This document shows positions 26,016 to 34,992 of a DNA stretch of 64,000 nt, piece by piece. Within the stretch, counting starts at the first letter, position 1, and each line of letters opens with the position of its first letter. The stretch spans positions 223,702-287,701 of the forward strand of contig MKVH01000002.1 of assembly GCA_001899175.1 (NCBI GenBank), read 5' to 3'. The stretch is from Candidatus Kapaibacterium thiocyanatum. GTDB lineage: Bacteria > Bacteroidota > Ignavibacteria > Kapaibacteriales > Kapaibacteriaceae. The position numbers and the translations under genes are program-made. The notes beneath the pieces were generated by a model. That model did not search any database. It was not told where the DNA came from and saw only the letters and a program-made list of their open reading frames with translations.

Positions 26016-28466
26016 ATGGAATATGGCTTTTCGACGCAGCAGATGACACGACTGCTGGATATGGCGGCTGATATGTTTTGTCTGATCGATGCGCAGGGGA
26101 TTGTCACCGCTACGAATCCGGCATCGTCTCGAATACTCGGTATCGCTCCCGAAACGCTGGTGGGACGTCACTACAGTGACTGGATCGTCGATGCCGACCT
26201 CGTCGGTACGACGACCGCACTGAATGCCATCGCCGAAGCGGGCCAGGTCATCAGCTTCGTGAATCACGGCAGACATGCCGACGGCAGCGTCGTGCGGCTG
26301 TCGTGGACCGCTTCCTGGCATACGGGAGAGAGAATCATCCATGCCGTCATTCGCGGGGTCGACAGGCCTCGCGACCTGAAGGCGGAACTGCGCGACCACA
26401 TGGAGCAGCACATGAGGATGTATGCATCCAATCCGGATGTGGCCTTCACGCTGGATCTGGACGGTCACGTCCTCTCCGTCAATGCCGCCATCGAAACGCT
26501 GATCGGCAAGCCCCGCGTAACGTTGATCGGCAAGCATTTCCGTTCCTTCCTTCCGGAAGAGGATCTGGAGATGGCCGAGACGTTCTTCAGGGAAGCACTC
26601 AAGGGCAACGTCAGTTCCGGACGCTTCCGTCTCGTTCACGCCGACGGAAGTCTCATCCCCATCCACTCGACCACGATCCCCGTCATGCTCGGGGGCGAGG
26701 TATGCGGACTCTACGGCATCGACCGTGACATCACCGACGAGGTCAATCGTGAGGAGGAACGCCAGCGTCTGATCGCCCGTGCCGAACTCCAGGCGAAGCT
26801 GTTGCGCGGTATCGCCGAAGCGTCGCTTGCCGTGCACGGTCTTCTGTCGATCCGCGACATCCTCGATCATATCACCGAACAGTCGAGGAAGCTCGTTGGA
26901 GTCCATCAGGCCATCGCCTCCTATATCGACGATGACGAGGACATGACGGCATCGCACATCTCGGCCATCTCGGAGGGATATGTCGACGGCTCGAGCGATT
27001 CCACGTGGTCGGGCGACGAGAGAATCCAGGCCGTCGTACGCCGCGGCAATGTCGTCGTACGTTTCACGCAGGACGAGTACGCAGCCTATATGGCAGGCGA
27101 CGATATGCAGACGACGTCGTCCCGCAATCCAGCACTGCGCAATCTGCTCGCCGTCCCGCTCGTCGGCGGTGACGGGCGCAACATCGGTGTCATCCAGGTG
27201 CTCGGTCGTAACGATGGCGAGTTCACCGACGACGACGAGTACATCCTTACCCAGCTCGCCAACATCGCCTCGGCGGCGATAGAGAATGCCGTCCTGTACG
27301 GATCTATGCAGCGTGAACTCATCGAACGCACGCGGGCCGAGACGGAGCTGCTCGTAGCCAAGGACCGTGCGGAGGAGATGGTGCGGCTCAAGGATGCCTT
27401 CCTGGCCAACATGAGCCACGAAATCCGGACGCCGCTGACGGCGGTACTCGGATTCTCCGACATCCTCTGGGAGGAAGTGGTCGGAGAGCACCGTGAAATC
27501 GTCCATCTCATCAGGCGTAGTGGACGCCGCCTCATGGAGACGCTGACGTCGGTATTGGATCTGGCCCGTCTCGAGGCGGGTGGCGTCCAGCCGACCAATA
27601 CGCACTGCGATATCGGCGCGCTGATCAAGGAAACGTGCTCGATGTTCGAGATGCAGGCCGCGAAGAAGGGGCTCATCCTGAGCATCGCCGTTCCGCAGGA
27701 GCGGTGCATGTCGTATACCGATCGTGCATTGCTGGCACGTATCGTGACGAACCTCGTCGGCAATGCCGTCAAGTTCACCAATCAGGGAGAGATCGCCGTC
27801 CATCTGCATGCGACACCTTCGCAGGCGACTCTCACCGTCAGGGATACCGGCATAGGCATGGCGCCGGAATTCCTGCCGCGGATGTTCCAGGAATTCCATC
27901 AGGAGTCCACGGGCCTGTCACGCAGCTATGAGGGAACGGGTCTGGGGCTCGCCATCACGAAGCGCATGGTGGAGGTGCTGGGAGGATCCATCGCCGTGTC
28001 CAGCGAGAAAGGGAAGGGCACGGAATTCGTCGTCATGGTTCCGCGCATCGCCGGCAGGACGTGGATTCCGGAGAAGTCGGACGTGATACCGCAAGGTGGT
28101 CAGGCACCGGTCCTCGTCGTCGACGACAACAAGGAAACGCTGCTCATGCTGCAGATGCTCCTGCGCGACCAGTTCGACGTCCGTGTCGTCTCTTCGGCCA
28201 TCGATGCGGCGACGGCAGCAAGTACGATACCCTTCGAGGCGATCCTCATCGACATCAACCTCGGTGAACGTCGTAACGGTATCGATCTGCTCAGGGAATT
28301 GCGCATGATGCGCCACCTCGACTCGGTGCCGCTCATCGCCATGACGGCCTACGCTCTGCCAGGAGACAGGGAGCGGTTCCTCGACGCCGGATTCAGCGAA
28401 TACATCAGCAAGCCCTTCACGAAGGAAGTCCTCATCACCACCATCAATCGACAGATCGACGGTTAG
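26016..28466 (+). CDS. Hybrid sensor histidine kinase (PAS-PAS-GAF-HisKA-HATPase-REC)
   Basis: This is a soluble sensor kinase of 816 residues with no membrane helix. Two PAS domains (about 5-115 and 130-250), the second with LPEEDLEMAETFF and YGIDRDITDE, are followed by a GAF domain (about 270-425). The HisKA domain has FLANMSHEIRTPL with the phospho-acceptor His468. The ATPase domain shows NLVGNAVKFT, DTGIGMAPEF and GTGLGLAI. The C-terminal receiver has DDNKE and the acceptor Asp746 in LIDINLG. AAGGTGG about seven bases upstream fixes the ATG at 26016. No separate regulator or output gene is adjacent, so its target is unknown. Confidence 0.95.
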   Translation: MEYGFSTQQMTRLLDMAADMFCLIDAQGIVTATNPASSRILGIAPETLVGRHYSDWIVDADLVGTTTALNAIAEAGQVISFVNHGRHADGSVVRLSWTASWHTGERIIHAVIRGVDRPRDLKAELRDHMEQHMRMYASNPDVAFTLDLDGHVLSVNAAIETLIGKPRVTLIGKHFRSFLPEEDLEMAETFFREALKGNVSSGRFRLVHADGSLIPIHSTTIPVMLGGEVCGLYGIDRDITDEVNREEERQRLIARAELQAKLLRGIAEASLAVHGLLSIRDILDHITEQSRKLVGVHQAIASYIDDDEDMTASHISAISEGYVDGSSDSTWSGDERIQAVVRRGNVVVRFTQDEYAAYMAGDDMQTTSSRNPALRNLLAVPLVGGDGRNIGVIQVLGRNDGEFTDDDEYILTQLANIASAAIENAVLYGSMQRELIERTRAETELLVAKDRAEEMVRLKDAFLANMSHEIRTPLTAVLGFSDILWEEVVGEHREIVHLIRRSGRRLMETLTSVLDLARLEAGGVQPTNTHCDIGALIKETCSMFEMQAAKKGLILSIAVPQERCMSYTDRALLARIVTNLVGNAVKFTNQGEIAVHLHATPSQATLTVRDTGIGMAPEFLPRMFQEFHQESTGLSRSYEGTGLGLAITKRMVEVLGGSIAVSSEKGKGTEFVVMVPRIAGRTWIPEKSDVIPQGGQAPVLVVDDNKETLLMLQMLLRDQFDVRVVSSAIDAATAASTIPFEAILIDINLGERRNGIDLLRELRMMRHLDSVPLIAMTAYALPGDRERFLDAGFSEYISKPFTKEVLITTINRQIDG

Positions 28467-29071
28467 ACGGTCCGGCGCCTCTTCCACCACTTCCATACGA
28501 GCCAGCCTACGACGGCGGCCACGAGCAGGATGGTGATGACCGTGCCGTAGGTACTCAGATACTGGTCGACGTCACGCCAGCGGCTGCCGAACTGCATGCC
28601 GAGGAGAATCATGAGGGCATTCCATACGGCGGCGCTGATGGTGCAGTAGATCACGGTGCGGGGGAACGGCATGGCCGTGATCCCCGCAGCGAAGGAGATC
28701 ACGGCACGGGTACCGGAGAGGAAGCGGTTCACGACGATGATCAGGCCGTGGTACTTGTCGAACCAGTGCTGGACCCTGCCGATCGTATCCATATTGAGGA
28801 ATGGCACCCACCGCTTCTCGGCGATCTGCGTCCCGTACTTCCTTCCGAGCCAGTAGGCCGTGCTGAAGCCAGTGACGCTGCCCAGCGTGGCCATGACGAG
28901 CATGGGCATGAAGCCTACCGTACCGATTCCGACGATCGTACCGCAGAAGACCAGGAGCACGTCGCTCGGCGAAGGAGGGAAGAGATTCTCGATGTAGGCG
29001 ATGAGGAAGGTCACGCCCAGCACGCCCCAGGGAGGAAGGGACTGAAGAAAGGTGACGATGGATTCCAGCAT
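28463..29071 (-). CDS. DedA family membrane protein
   Basis: DedA/TVP38-type proteins are polytopic membrane proteins implicated in lipid carrier flipping and membrane homeostasis. This one has 202 residues and about five helices. ENLFPPSPSDVLLVFCG is the N-terminal signature and VNRFLSGTRAVISFAAG carries the conserved FxxGxR segment. The C-terminus is very basic (WKWWKRRR). The ATG at 29071 has AAGGAAGG five bases upstream; the frame is open further upstream but without a better site. The gene converges on, and overlaps by four bases, the kinase gene. Confidence 0.93.
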   Translation of the reverse strand: MLESIVTFLQSLPPWGVLGVTFLIAYIENLFPPSPSDVLLVFCGTIVGIGTVGFMPMLVMATLGSVTGFSTAYWLGRKYGTQIAEKRWVPFLNMDTIGRVQHWFDKYHGLIIVVNRFLSGTRAVISFAAGITAMPFPRTVIYCTISAAVWNALMILLGMQFGSRWRDVDQYLSTYGTVITILLVAAVVGWLVWKWWKRRRTV

Positions 29072-29150
29072 GGTGCCTTCCTTGGTGGGGGATCGGGATA
29101 CGTTGACGAATAAGCTGTAATTTGCATGTCTTGTCCCACTTGGAGCAACC

Positions 29151-30698
29151 ATGAAAGAGTTCAAGAACGAGGTGTATCTCGATTTCACGAAGCCGGCCAT
29201 CGCCCGCAAGCAGCGTGCGGCCATCGATGCCGTGGTGAAGACCTACGGCAAGGAATATCCGAACATCATCAACGGCAGGCGCGTCAAGACGTCGGACAAG
29301 ACCATCAGCGTCAACCCGGCGAACACGGACGTCACCGTCGGCATCTTCCAGAAGTCGGGGAAGGATGACGCCGAGAAGGCCATGCAGTCCGCCCTCAAGG
29401 CCTTCGAGACATGGAAGAACGTTCCCGTCAAGGAACGTGCGAACATCCTCTTCCGTGCAGCCTCCATCATGCGCAAGCGCCGTCTCGAGATCAACGCATG
29501 GATGATCTCCGAAGTAGGGAAGAACTACCTCGAAGCGGATGCCGATACGTGCGAAGCGATCGACTTCCTCGAATTCTACGGACGTGAAGCACTGCGCTAC
29601 GGCGGCAAGCAGCCCATCACGCCGGTAGCCGGTGAACGCAACGAACTCGTCTACATTCCCCTCGGCGTCGGTGTCATCATCCCGCCGTGGAACTTTCCGT
29701 TCGCCATTCTCGCCGGTATGTCGTCTGCCGCCATCGTGTCCGGCAATACCATCGTCCTGAAGCCATCGAGCGATTCGCCGATGATGGGGTGGCTCTATAC
29801 GGAGATCATGAAGGAAGCCGGTCTGCCCGATGGCGTGCTGAACTTCCTCGTGGCGAGCGGTGCCGAAGCGGGCGACTACCTCGTAGGCCATCCGAAGACG
29901 CGTTTCATCTCCTTCACGGGATCGATGGAAGTAGGACTGCACGTCAACGAACTGGCTGCACGTCATCAGCCCGGACAGATCTGGATCAAACGTGTCGTCG
30001 CCGAAATGGGTGGCAAGGATGCCATCATCGTCGACAAGGAAACGAACGTCGACGAAGCCGTCGCAGGCGTCGTCGCAGCCGCCTTCGGCTTCCAGGGGCA
30101 GAAGTGCTCGGCATGCTCGCGCGCCATCGTCGACCAGGCCATCTACGACGAATTCGTGGCCAAGCTCAAGGTCGCCGTCGACCAGCTCGAGATCGGCGAT
30201 CCCGCGGACGATGCGAAGGTCGGTCCTGTCGTGTCGGCACGTGCCGAGAAGACCATCCTGAAGTACATCGAGATCGGCAAGAAGGAAGGCAAGCTCATCA
30301 ACGGCGGCAGCAAGGTGAAGGGGATGAACGGCTACTATATCCAGCCGACCGTCTTCGTCAACGTCAAGCCCACGGCACGCATCATGCTGGAAGAGATCTT
30401 CGGTCCGGTACTCGCCGTCTGTAAGTCCAAGGACTTCGATCACGCCCTGCAGATCGCGAACAATACGGTCTATGGTCTGACCGGTGCCGTCTACACGCGT
30501 AACGAGAAGAAGCTCGCCCGCGCTCACGACGAATTCCATTGCGGTAACCTCTACCTGAACCGGAAGTGCACAGGGGCCCTCGTCGGCGGCCATCCGTTCG
30601 GTGGCTTCAACATGAGCGGTACGGATTCCAAGGCCGGTGGCCGTGATTATCTCCTGCTCTTCATGCAGGCCAAGATGGTGACGCGCAAGGTGAAGTGA
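29151..30698 (+). CDS. pruA: L-glutamate gamma-semialdehyde (1-pyrroline-5-carboxylate) dehydrogenase
   Basis: This aldehyde dehydrogenase oxidises glutamate semialdehyde, the ring-opened form of pyrroline-5-carboxylate, to glutamate in proline catabolism. The 515 residues match the RocA/PruA type. The NAD-binding IPPWNFPFAI, the catalytic Glu in AEMGGKDAI and the nucleophile Cys in GFQGQKCSACSR are present. HCGNLYLNRKCTGALVGGHPFGG near the C-terminus is diagnostic of this subfamily. No proline dehydrogenase gene is adjacent. TGGAG precedes the ATG. The gene is divergent from dedA and followed by a strong terminator. Confidence 0.94.
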   Translation: MKEFKNEVYLDFTKPAIARKQRAAIDAVVKTYGKEYPNIINGRRVKTSDKTISVNPANTDVTVGIFQKSGKDDAEKAMQSALKAFETWKNVPVKERANILFRAASIMRKRRLEINAWMISEVGKNYLEADADTCEAIDFLEFYGREALRYGGKQPITPVAGERNELVYIPLGVGVIIPPWNFPFAILAGMSSAAIVSGNTIVLKPSSDSPMMGWLYTEIMKEAGLPDGVLNFLVASGAEAGDYLVGHPKTRFISFTGSMEVGLHVNELAARHQPGQIWIKRVVAEMGGKDAIIVDKETNVDEAVAGVVAAAFGFQGQKCSACSRAIVDQAIYDEFVAKLKVAVDQLEIGDPADDAKVGPVVSARAEKTILKYIEIGKKEGKLINGGSKVKGMNGYYIQPTVFVNVKPTARIMLEEIFGPVLAVCKSKDFDHALQIANNTVYGLTGAVYTRNEKKLARAHDEFHCGNLYLNRKCTGALVGGHPFGGFNMSGTDSKAGGRDYLLLFMQAKMVTRKVK

Positions 30699-30723
30699 AC
30701 TATGTGAGTGAAGAGATCGTCAG

Positions 30724-30768
30724 GACCACATGATGCGGCGTCCGTACGCCTGCGTCATGTGGTCTTTT
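30724..30768 (+). terminator. Rho-independent terminator after pruA
   Basis: GACCACATGA (30724-30733) pairs perfectly with TCATGTGGTC (30755-30764), with further partial pairing of G/C bases inside. TTTT follows at 30765-30768. It lies 26 bases after the pruA stop. Confidence 0.8.
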
Positions 30769-30824
30769 CCGTGATACCGGACCTCGGCGTCCGGTCATTG
30801 TCCAACCTTCGTCCCTGACCCCCC

Positions 30825-31574
30825 ATGAAGATCGCCTCCGTCATCCTTTCGTTCGCTCTCGGCCTGGCCATGACCTCCGCACTACAGGCACAGACGCTTT
30901 CCGATCTCGCAGGAACGTGGCTCAATACGCAGTATATCGATGGTCTGAAGCAGCGGTTCACGATCATGACGGGAACGGTGGGGAAGGCTGCACCGCTTGC
31001 AGTGCAGATCCCCGCAGGCAAGGGAGAGAGGATCGCCACGACGGTGTTCGATGGACCGACGAAGGGACTGGGCTGTACGCTGGAACGGGAGAAGACGGCG
31101 AAGGAATACGTCGTCAGGCTCGGATGCGGAACGGGTGATTCGACGCGTCAATGGATCGTGGGCATCGACGAACGGCGGCAGGAATACATCGCACTCTATG
31201 CCGCCACGGACCTGGATGCTCCACCTGCCGTCTACGGCCGTATGCCGTCCAAGAACCAGTCGCTCGGCTTCATCCTTGAGCGTGCCGTGAATGCGTCGTT
31301 GCTCACGGGTACCTATCAGGACGAACGCGGGCGCACGTTCACGTTCCGGAACGATCAGTCGGCCGTATGGCCCGATGCCACGATACGCTATCACGTGGCC
31401 TACGATGCCGACGGTACCGATACGGACTATTTCACGATCGACGGAGCGAAGTCCGGATCGACGCGAGGCTATGCCTTCGAGCGTACGGCAACGACGCTGA
31501 AGATCTTCACCCTCCGCACCGTGAAGGGACGACACACGCGTGGCGCGCTCATCCATACGCTGACGAAGCGCTGA
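30825..31574 (+). CDS. Exported protein of unknown function with two similar halves
   Basis: This is a 249-residue protein with a clean signal peptide (hydrophobic run ILSFALGLAMTSA, cleavage near LQAQT). The mature part looks like two small beta-rich modules: one begins LSDLAGTWLN and the second LLTGTYQDERGRTF, each with the G-T-[WY] opening seen in lipocalin-like folds. There are no metal or catalytic motifs and only two Cys (in GLGCTLER and RLGCGTG), which could form a disulfide. It stands alone after the pruA terminator. I do not recognise a family. Confidence 0.75.
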   Translation: MKIASVILSFALGLAMTSALQAQTLSDLAGTWLNTQYIDGLKQRFTIMTGTVGKAAPLAVQIPAGKGERIATTVFDGPTKGLGCTLEREKTAKEYVVRLGCGTGDSTRQWIVGIDERRQEYIALYAATDLDAPPAVYGRMPSKNQSLGFILERAVNASLLTGTYQDERGRTFTFRNDQSAVWPDATIRYHVAYDADGTDTDYFTIDGAKSGSTRGYAFERTATTLKIFTLRTVKGRHTRGALIHTLTKR

Positions 31575-31608
31575 GGCCGGCCAGCTCTAACCATGGAGCC
31601 CCCTGACA

Positions 31609-33741
31609 TCACTCCTCTTCCTGGGCATGCTGCAGGTAGTCCTGGTGCAGTTTCTGCTGTATCTGTGCGGGAACCTGTGCATACTCCGCGAATGCCGCAC
31701 TGTAGGCAGCACGGCCTGCCGTCATGCTGCGCAGCGTCGTCGCGTACCGGTCGAGTTCCGCCAGTGGCATGCGTGCGCGGATGATCTGATAGTGTCCGTC
31801 GGTTTCGATACCGGTGATGATGGCCCTGCGTATGGGAAGATCGCTCATCACGTCTCCCGTATGTTCTTCGGGCATCGTGACCTCCACGTCGTAGACCGGT
31901 TCCAGGAGTTGCGGGTCGGCCTTGATGAAGGCATCGCGGAAGGCCATGCGCCCGGCAGTCCTGAACGCCGCCTCGTTGGAATCAACGGGATGCATCTTGC
32001 CGTCGTAGACGCTCACGCGCACATCGCGCACGTGCGAACCCGTGACGGGACCTTCCGACATCTTCTCCATCACGCCCTTCATGATGGCGGGCAGGAAGCG
32101 CTGGTCGATCACACCGCCGACGATGCAGTTCAGGAAGACGAGCTTGCCGCCCCACGGCAGTTCGTTCACCTCGGTTCCACGTACGGTAAGTCCTTGCGGG
32201 TCGGGCATCGATTCGTAATACGGTTCGACACGCATATGTACTTCCGCGAACTGTCCCGCACCACCCGATTGCTTCTTGTGCCGGTACACGCTCTCCACCG
32301 CCCGGTGTATCGTCTCGCGATACGGTACGCGCGGCTGTTCGAAGCCGACGTCGATCTTGAAGCGGTGCTGCAGGCGCCAGCGTGCGGTGCTGAGATGCAT
32401 TTCACCCTGACCGTGGAGCAGGAGTTGTTTCAGTTCCGTGGAATGCTCGACGATGAGCGTGGGATCCTCTTCATGGAGATGATGCAGGGCAAGCGCCATC
32501 TTGTCTTCCTCGCCCTTGCGGGCGGATACGACGGCGGTGCGGACCTTCGGCGACGGGAATTCGATTCCGGGCAGGACCAGGTTGAAGCCCTTCTCGTGCA
32601 GCGTGTTGTTCACGTGCGTGTTCTTGAGCTTCACCACCGCGCCGATGTCTCCCGCCTGCAGTTCCGTCACGTCGTGACGCTTCCTGCCGTTGACCACGTA
32701 GACCTGGCCGAGGCGTTCGGTGACGCCCGTCTGCTCGTTCACGAGGTCCATCCCCGGACGTATCGTTCCACTGTAGACGCGGAAGAACGACATGTCGCCG
32801 ATGTTCTGCTCGCTCATCGCCTTGTAGACGAAGATGCACGTCCTGCCCTTCGGATCGGCCGCGAGTTCCTCGCCGCCCGACGTCTGGATCGGCGGCATCT
32901 CCACCGGTGCAGGCACGACGACGTCGATGAAGCTCATCAGACGTCCTGCGCCCATGTTGTGCTTCGCCGACGTACAGAAGAGGGGGAAGATCTGTCGTTT
33001 GATGATCGTGGTCGTGAGGCCGTGCCGCATTTCCTCTTCGTCGAGCTCGCCCTTGGCGAGATAATGTTCCATCAACGTTTCGTCGTTCTCGGCGACGATT
33101 TCGATCAACTCGTTGTGGAGCCGTGCGGCGCGTTCGCGCTCGGAATCGGGAATCGGACGTTTCTCGGGTTTGCCGCCGTCGGGAGGGAAGACGTAGGCCG
33201 TCATCTTCAGCACGTCGATGATCGTCGAGCATCCGACACCTTCGTTCAGGGGATACTGCACGACGGTCACTTCACGTCCGAACCGCTCCTTGGCCTGTTC
33301 CACCGTGCGGTCGAAGTCACTCTGATCGTGATCGATCTTGTTGACGACGAAGATGACCGGTGTGCCGAACTGTCGTGTGTACTTCCAGATCGTTTCCGTT
33401 CCGACTTCCACACCATGATGCGCACTGAGGACCATGATGCCGGTGTCGACGACGCGCAGGGCGGAGATCACCTCGCCGACGTAGTCGACGTAGCCCGGTG
33501 TATCGATGATGTTGATCTTGTAGTCGCGCCATTCTGCGAACAGGGGAGTACCGAATACCGACGAGCCCCGTTCGTGTTCGATGTCGTGAACGTCGGAAGC
33601 CGTATTGTGTTCCTCGACCGATCCCCTTCGTGTGATCTCGCCCGATTCGTACAGCATGCTTTCGGCGAGCGTCGTCTTTCCTGATCCGGCATGCCCCAGG
33701 AGGGCGACATTGCGGATATGGTGGGCATCGTAGATCTTCAT
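31609..33741 (-). CDS. Elongation factor G-like GTPase (EF-G paralogue)
   Basis: This is a 710-residue translational GTPase with the EF-G domain order. G1 is GHAGSGKTT instead of the AHIDAGKTT of canonical EF-G. Switch I has HERGSSV in place of RGITI, G3 is DTPGY, G4 is NKID and G5 is CTSAKHNMG. The C-terminal domains IV-V include GGVIDQRFLPAIMKGV and a final DYLQHAQEEE tail. These traits mark the EF-G-like paralogue group (FusA2-like), not the main EF-G. GGGAG lies about nine bases before the ATG at 33741. The gene is divergent from rplS. Its precise ribosomal role is not established. Confidence 0.9.
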   Translation of the reverse strand: MKIYDAHHIRNVALLGHAGSGKTTLAESMLYESGEITRRGSVEEHNTASDVHDIEHERGSSVFGTPLFAEWRDYKINIIDTPGYVDYVGEVISALRVVDTGIMVLSAHHGVEVGTETIWKYTRQFGTPVIFVVNKIDHDQSDFDRTVEQAKERFGREVTVVQYPLNEGVGCSTIIDVLKMTAYVFPPDGGKPEKRPIPDSERERAARLHNELIEIVAENDETLMEHYLAKGELDEEEMRHGLTTTIIKRQIFPLFCTSAKHNMGAGRLMSFIDVVVPAPVEMPPIQTSGGEELAADPKGRTCIFVYKAMSEQNIGDMSFFRVYSGTIRPGMDLVNEQTGVTERLGQVYVVNGRKRHDVTELQAGDIGAVVKLKNTHVNNTLHEKGFNLVLPGIEFPSPKVRTAVVSARKGEEDKMALALHHLHEEDPTLIVEHSTELKQLLLHGQGEMHLSTARWRLQHRFKIDVGFEQPRVPYRETIHRAVESVYRHKKQSGGAGQFAEVHMRVEPYYESMPDPQGLTVRGTEVNELPWGGKLVFLNCIVGGVIDQRFLPAIMKGVMEKMSEGPVTGSHVRDVRVSVYDGKMHPVDSNEAAFRTAGRMAFRDAFIKADPQLLEPVYDVEVTMPEEHTGDVMSDLPIRRAIITGIETDGHYQIIRARMPLAELDRYATTLRSMTAGRAAYSAAFAEYAQVPAQIQQKLHQDYLQHAQEEE

Positions 33742-33865
33742 CGCTTCTATCTCCCTGATGGTATAAAAGCAGCTCCCCGACCGGAAAGAACATACACAAT
33801 TTTCCACATGAACCCCGCACGACCGTCCGGGCACCGGTTTCCGTAACCCGTCGTTTTGCAGATAC

Positions 33866-33896
33866 TTGCAGATATGCCAGACCCTCCGTATCTTTG
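33866..33896 (+). promoter_or_regulatory. Promoter of rplS, Bacteroidota type
   Basis: TTG at 33866-33868 is followed after 20 bases by TATCTTTG at 33889-33896, an exact TAnnTTTG. The rplS ATG lies 41 bases further on, with GGAG in between. The spacing equals that of the tRNA-Gly promoter. Confidence 0.7.
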
Positions 33897-33937
33897 CCGT
33901 CCTGTCTACAGAACAAAACCGCAACTGGAGTAGTGTC

Positions 33938-34318
33938 ATGAAAGCGCTCAAGCAGATCGACGTGATGGCGCAAGCCGAAGCCTTCGAAATGCGCAAGGCC
34001 AGGGCCGGCGAAGCATCGCCTGAGATGCCGTCCTTCCGTCCTGGTGATACCGTCAAGATCGCCGTGCGCGTGATCGAAGGCGAAAAGGAACGTATCCAGA
34101 ACTTCCAGGGTGTCGTCATCGCCCGCCGTGGTTCCGGAATGAATGAAACGTTCCGCGTCCGCAAGATTTCCAATGGTGTGGGCGTCGAGCGGATCTTCCC
34201 GATCCATTCGCCGATCATCCAATCCCTGCAGGTCCTGAAGGAAGGTCACGTACGTCGCGCGAAGCTGTACTACCTCCGTGGAATGTCGGAAAAGAAGATC
34301 CGTCAAAAGCTGTCCTGA
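33938..34318 (+). CDS. rplS: 50S ribosomal protein L19 (bL19)
   Basis: bL19 sits at the subunit interface of the ribosome. The 126 residues contain [35 protein letters not shown], whose RPGDTV and [13 protein letters not shown] are signature blocks, and end with [24 protein letters not shown] about eight bases upstream supports the ATG at 33938. It is transcribed alone here, between its own promoter and terminator, without the rpsP-rimM-trmD genes that often precede it. Confidence 0.98.
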   Translation: MKALKQIDVMAQAEAFEMRKARAGEASPEMPSFRPGDTVKIAVRVIEGEKERIQNFQGVVIARRGSGMNETFRVRKISNGVGVERIFPIHSPIIQSLQVLKEGHVRRAKLYYLRGMSEKKIRQKLS

Positions 34319-34344
34319 TTGTGGACGTTCGTCCGCAGTCTTTC

Positions 34345-34371
34345 GACCCCGATCCTTCGGGGTCTTTTTTT
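34345..34371 (+). terminator. Rho-independent terminator after rplS
   Basis: GACCCCGA (34345-34352) pairs perfectly with TCGGGGTC (34357-34364) around a TCCT loop, and seven T follow. It lies 26 bases after the rplS stop. Confidence 0.92.
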
Positions 34372-34385
34372 ACCCGTCGTCATTT

Positions 34386-34401
34386 CTAAATGATTGTTTA
34401 G
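34386..34401 (+). promoter_or_regulatory. Candidate TetR operator
   Basis: CTAAATGATTGTTTAG is an inverted repeat with arms CTAAA and TTTAG. It ends five bases before the ATG of the TetR-family gene, the place expected for an autoregulatory operator. The similarity to operators of the TAAAC-N-GTTTA type is by eye. Confidence 0.5.
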
Positions 34402-34406
34402 TATTC

Positions 34407-34979
34407 ATGGCAGGTAGACCACGCACTGTGCAGGACAGGGACGTCGTCGCAGCCGTCGTCCGGTGCATCGGCCGATACGGACCCGATGCGATGACGCTCG
34501 CCCATATCGCGGCCGAAGCGGGTATCACGGCGGGCGCCCTGGTGCAGCGCTACGGTACGAAGCGGAATCTGCTCCTGCTGACGAGCAGGACGTCCCGCGA
34601 AGCGCTGGAGGCAGCCGTGGTGTCGTTGGACTTCGATGCCGGAGATGCGGATGCCGTGACCGACCGTGCGCTCGATCTCGTCATCGGTGACTTCGCCGAT
34701 CCGAACGTCGTAGCGAACAATCTGGCCTTTCTCATGCTGGACATGACGGACGAGGAATTCCGTGCCGAAGCCATAGCATACTTCGTCATCCTGCGCGATG
34801 CATTCCGTCGTGTCGCACTCCATAGAGGCCTGGAATCACGACATGCCTCAGCCATCGCCGGCATCATCGTCGAAGCGGTGCAGGGCACGGCCATCGTATG
34901 GGCCGTGGACAGACGTGGTACGTTGCGCGAGCGTCTGCATGCGACGCTGGCATCCATCATCGACCGCAAACCGTATTGA
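34407..34979 (+). CDS. TetR family transcriptional regulator
   Basis: This is a one-component repressor of 190 residues. The N-terminal helix-turn-helix includes AHIAAEAGITAGALVQRYGTKRNLLL at about residues 30-55, the TetR recognition region. The C-terminal ligand domain is helical and without recognisable motifs. The short-chain dehydrogenase gene starts 13 bases after its stop, so the pair is probably an operon controlled by this regulator through the palindrome just upstream. The ATG at 34407 gives the usual short N-terminus (MAGRPRT). Confidence 0.9.
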   Translation: MAGRPRTVQDRDVVAAVVRCIGRYGPDAMTLAHIAAEAGITAGALVQRYGTKRNLLLLTSRTSREALEAAVVSLDFDAGDADAVTDRALDLVIGDFADPNVVANNLAFLMLDMTDEEFRAEAIAYFVILRDAFRRVALHRGLESRHASAIAGIIVEAVQGTAIVWAVDRRGTLRERLHATLASIIDRKPY

Positions 34980-34992
34980 AGGGCTACACCAC

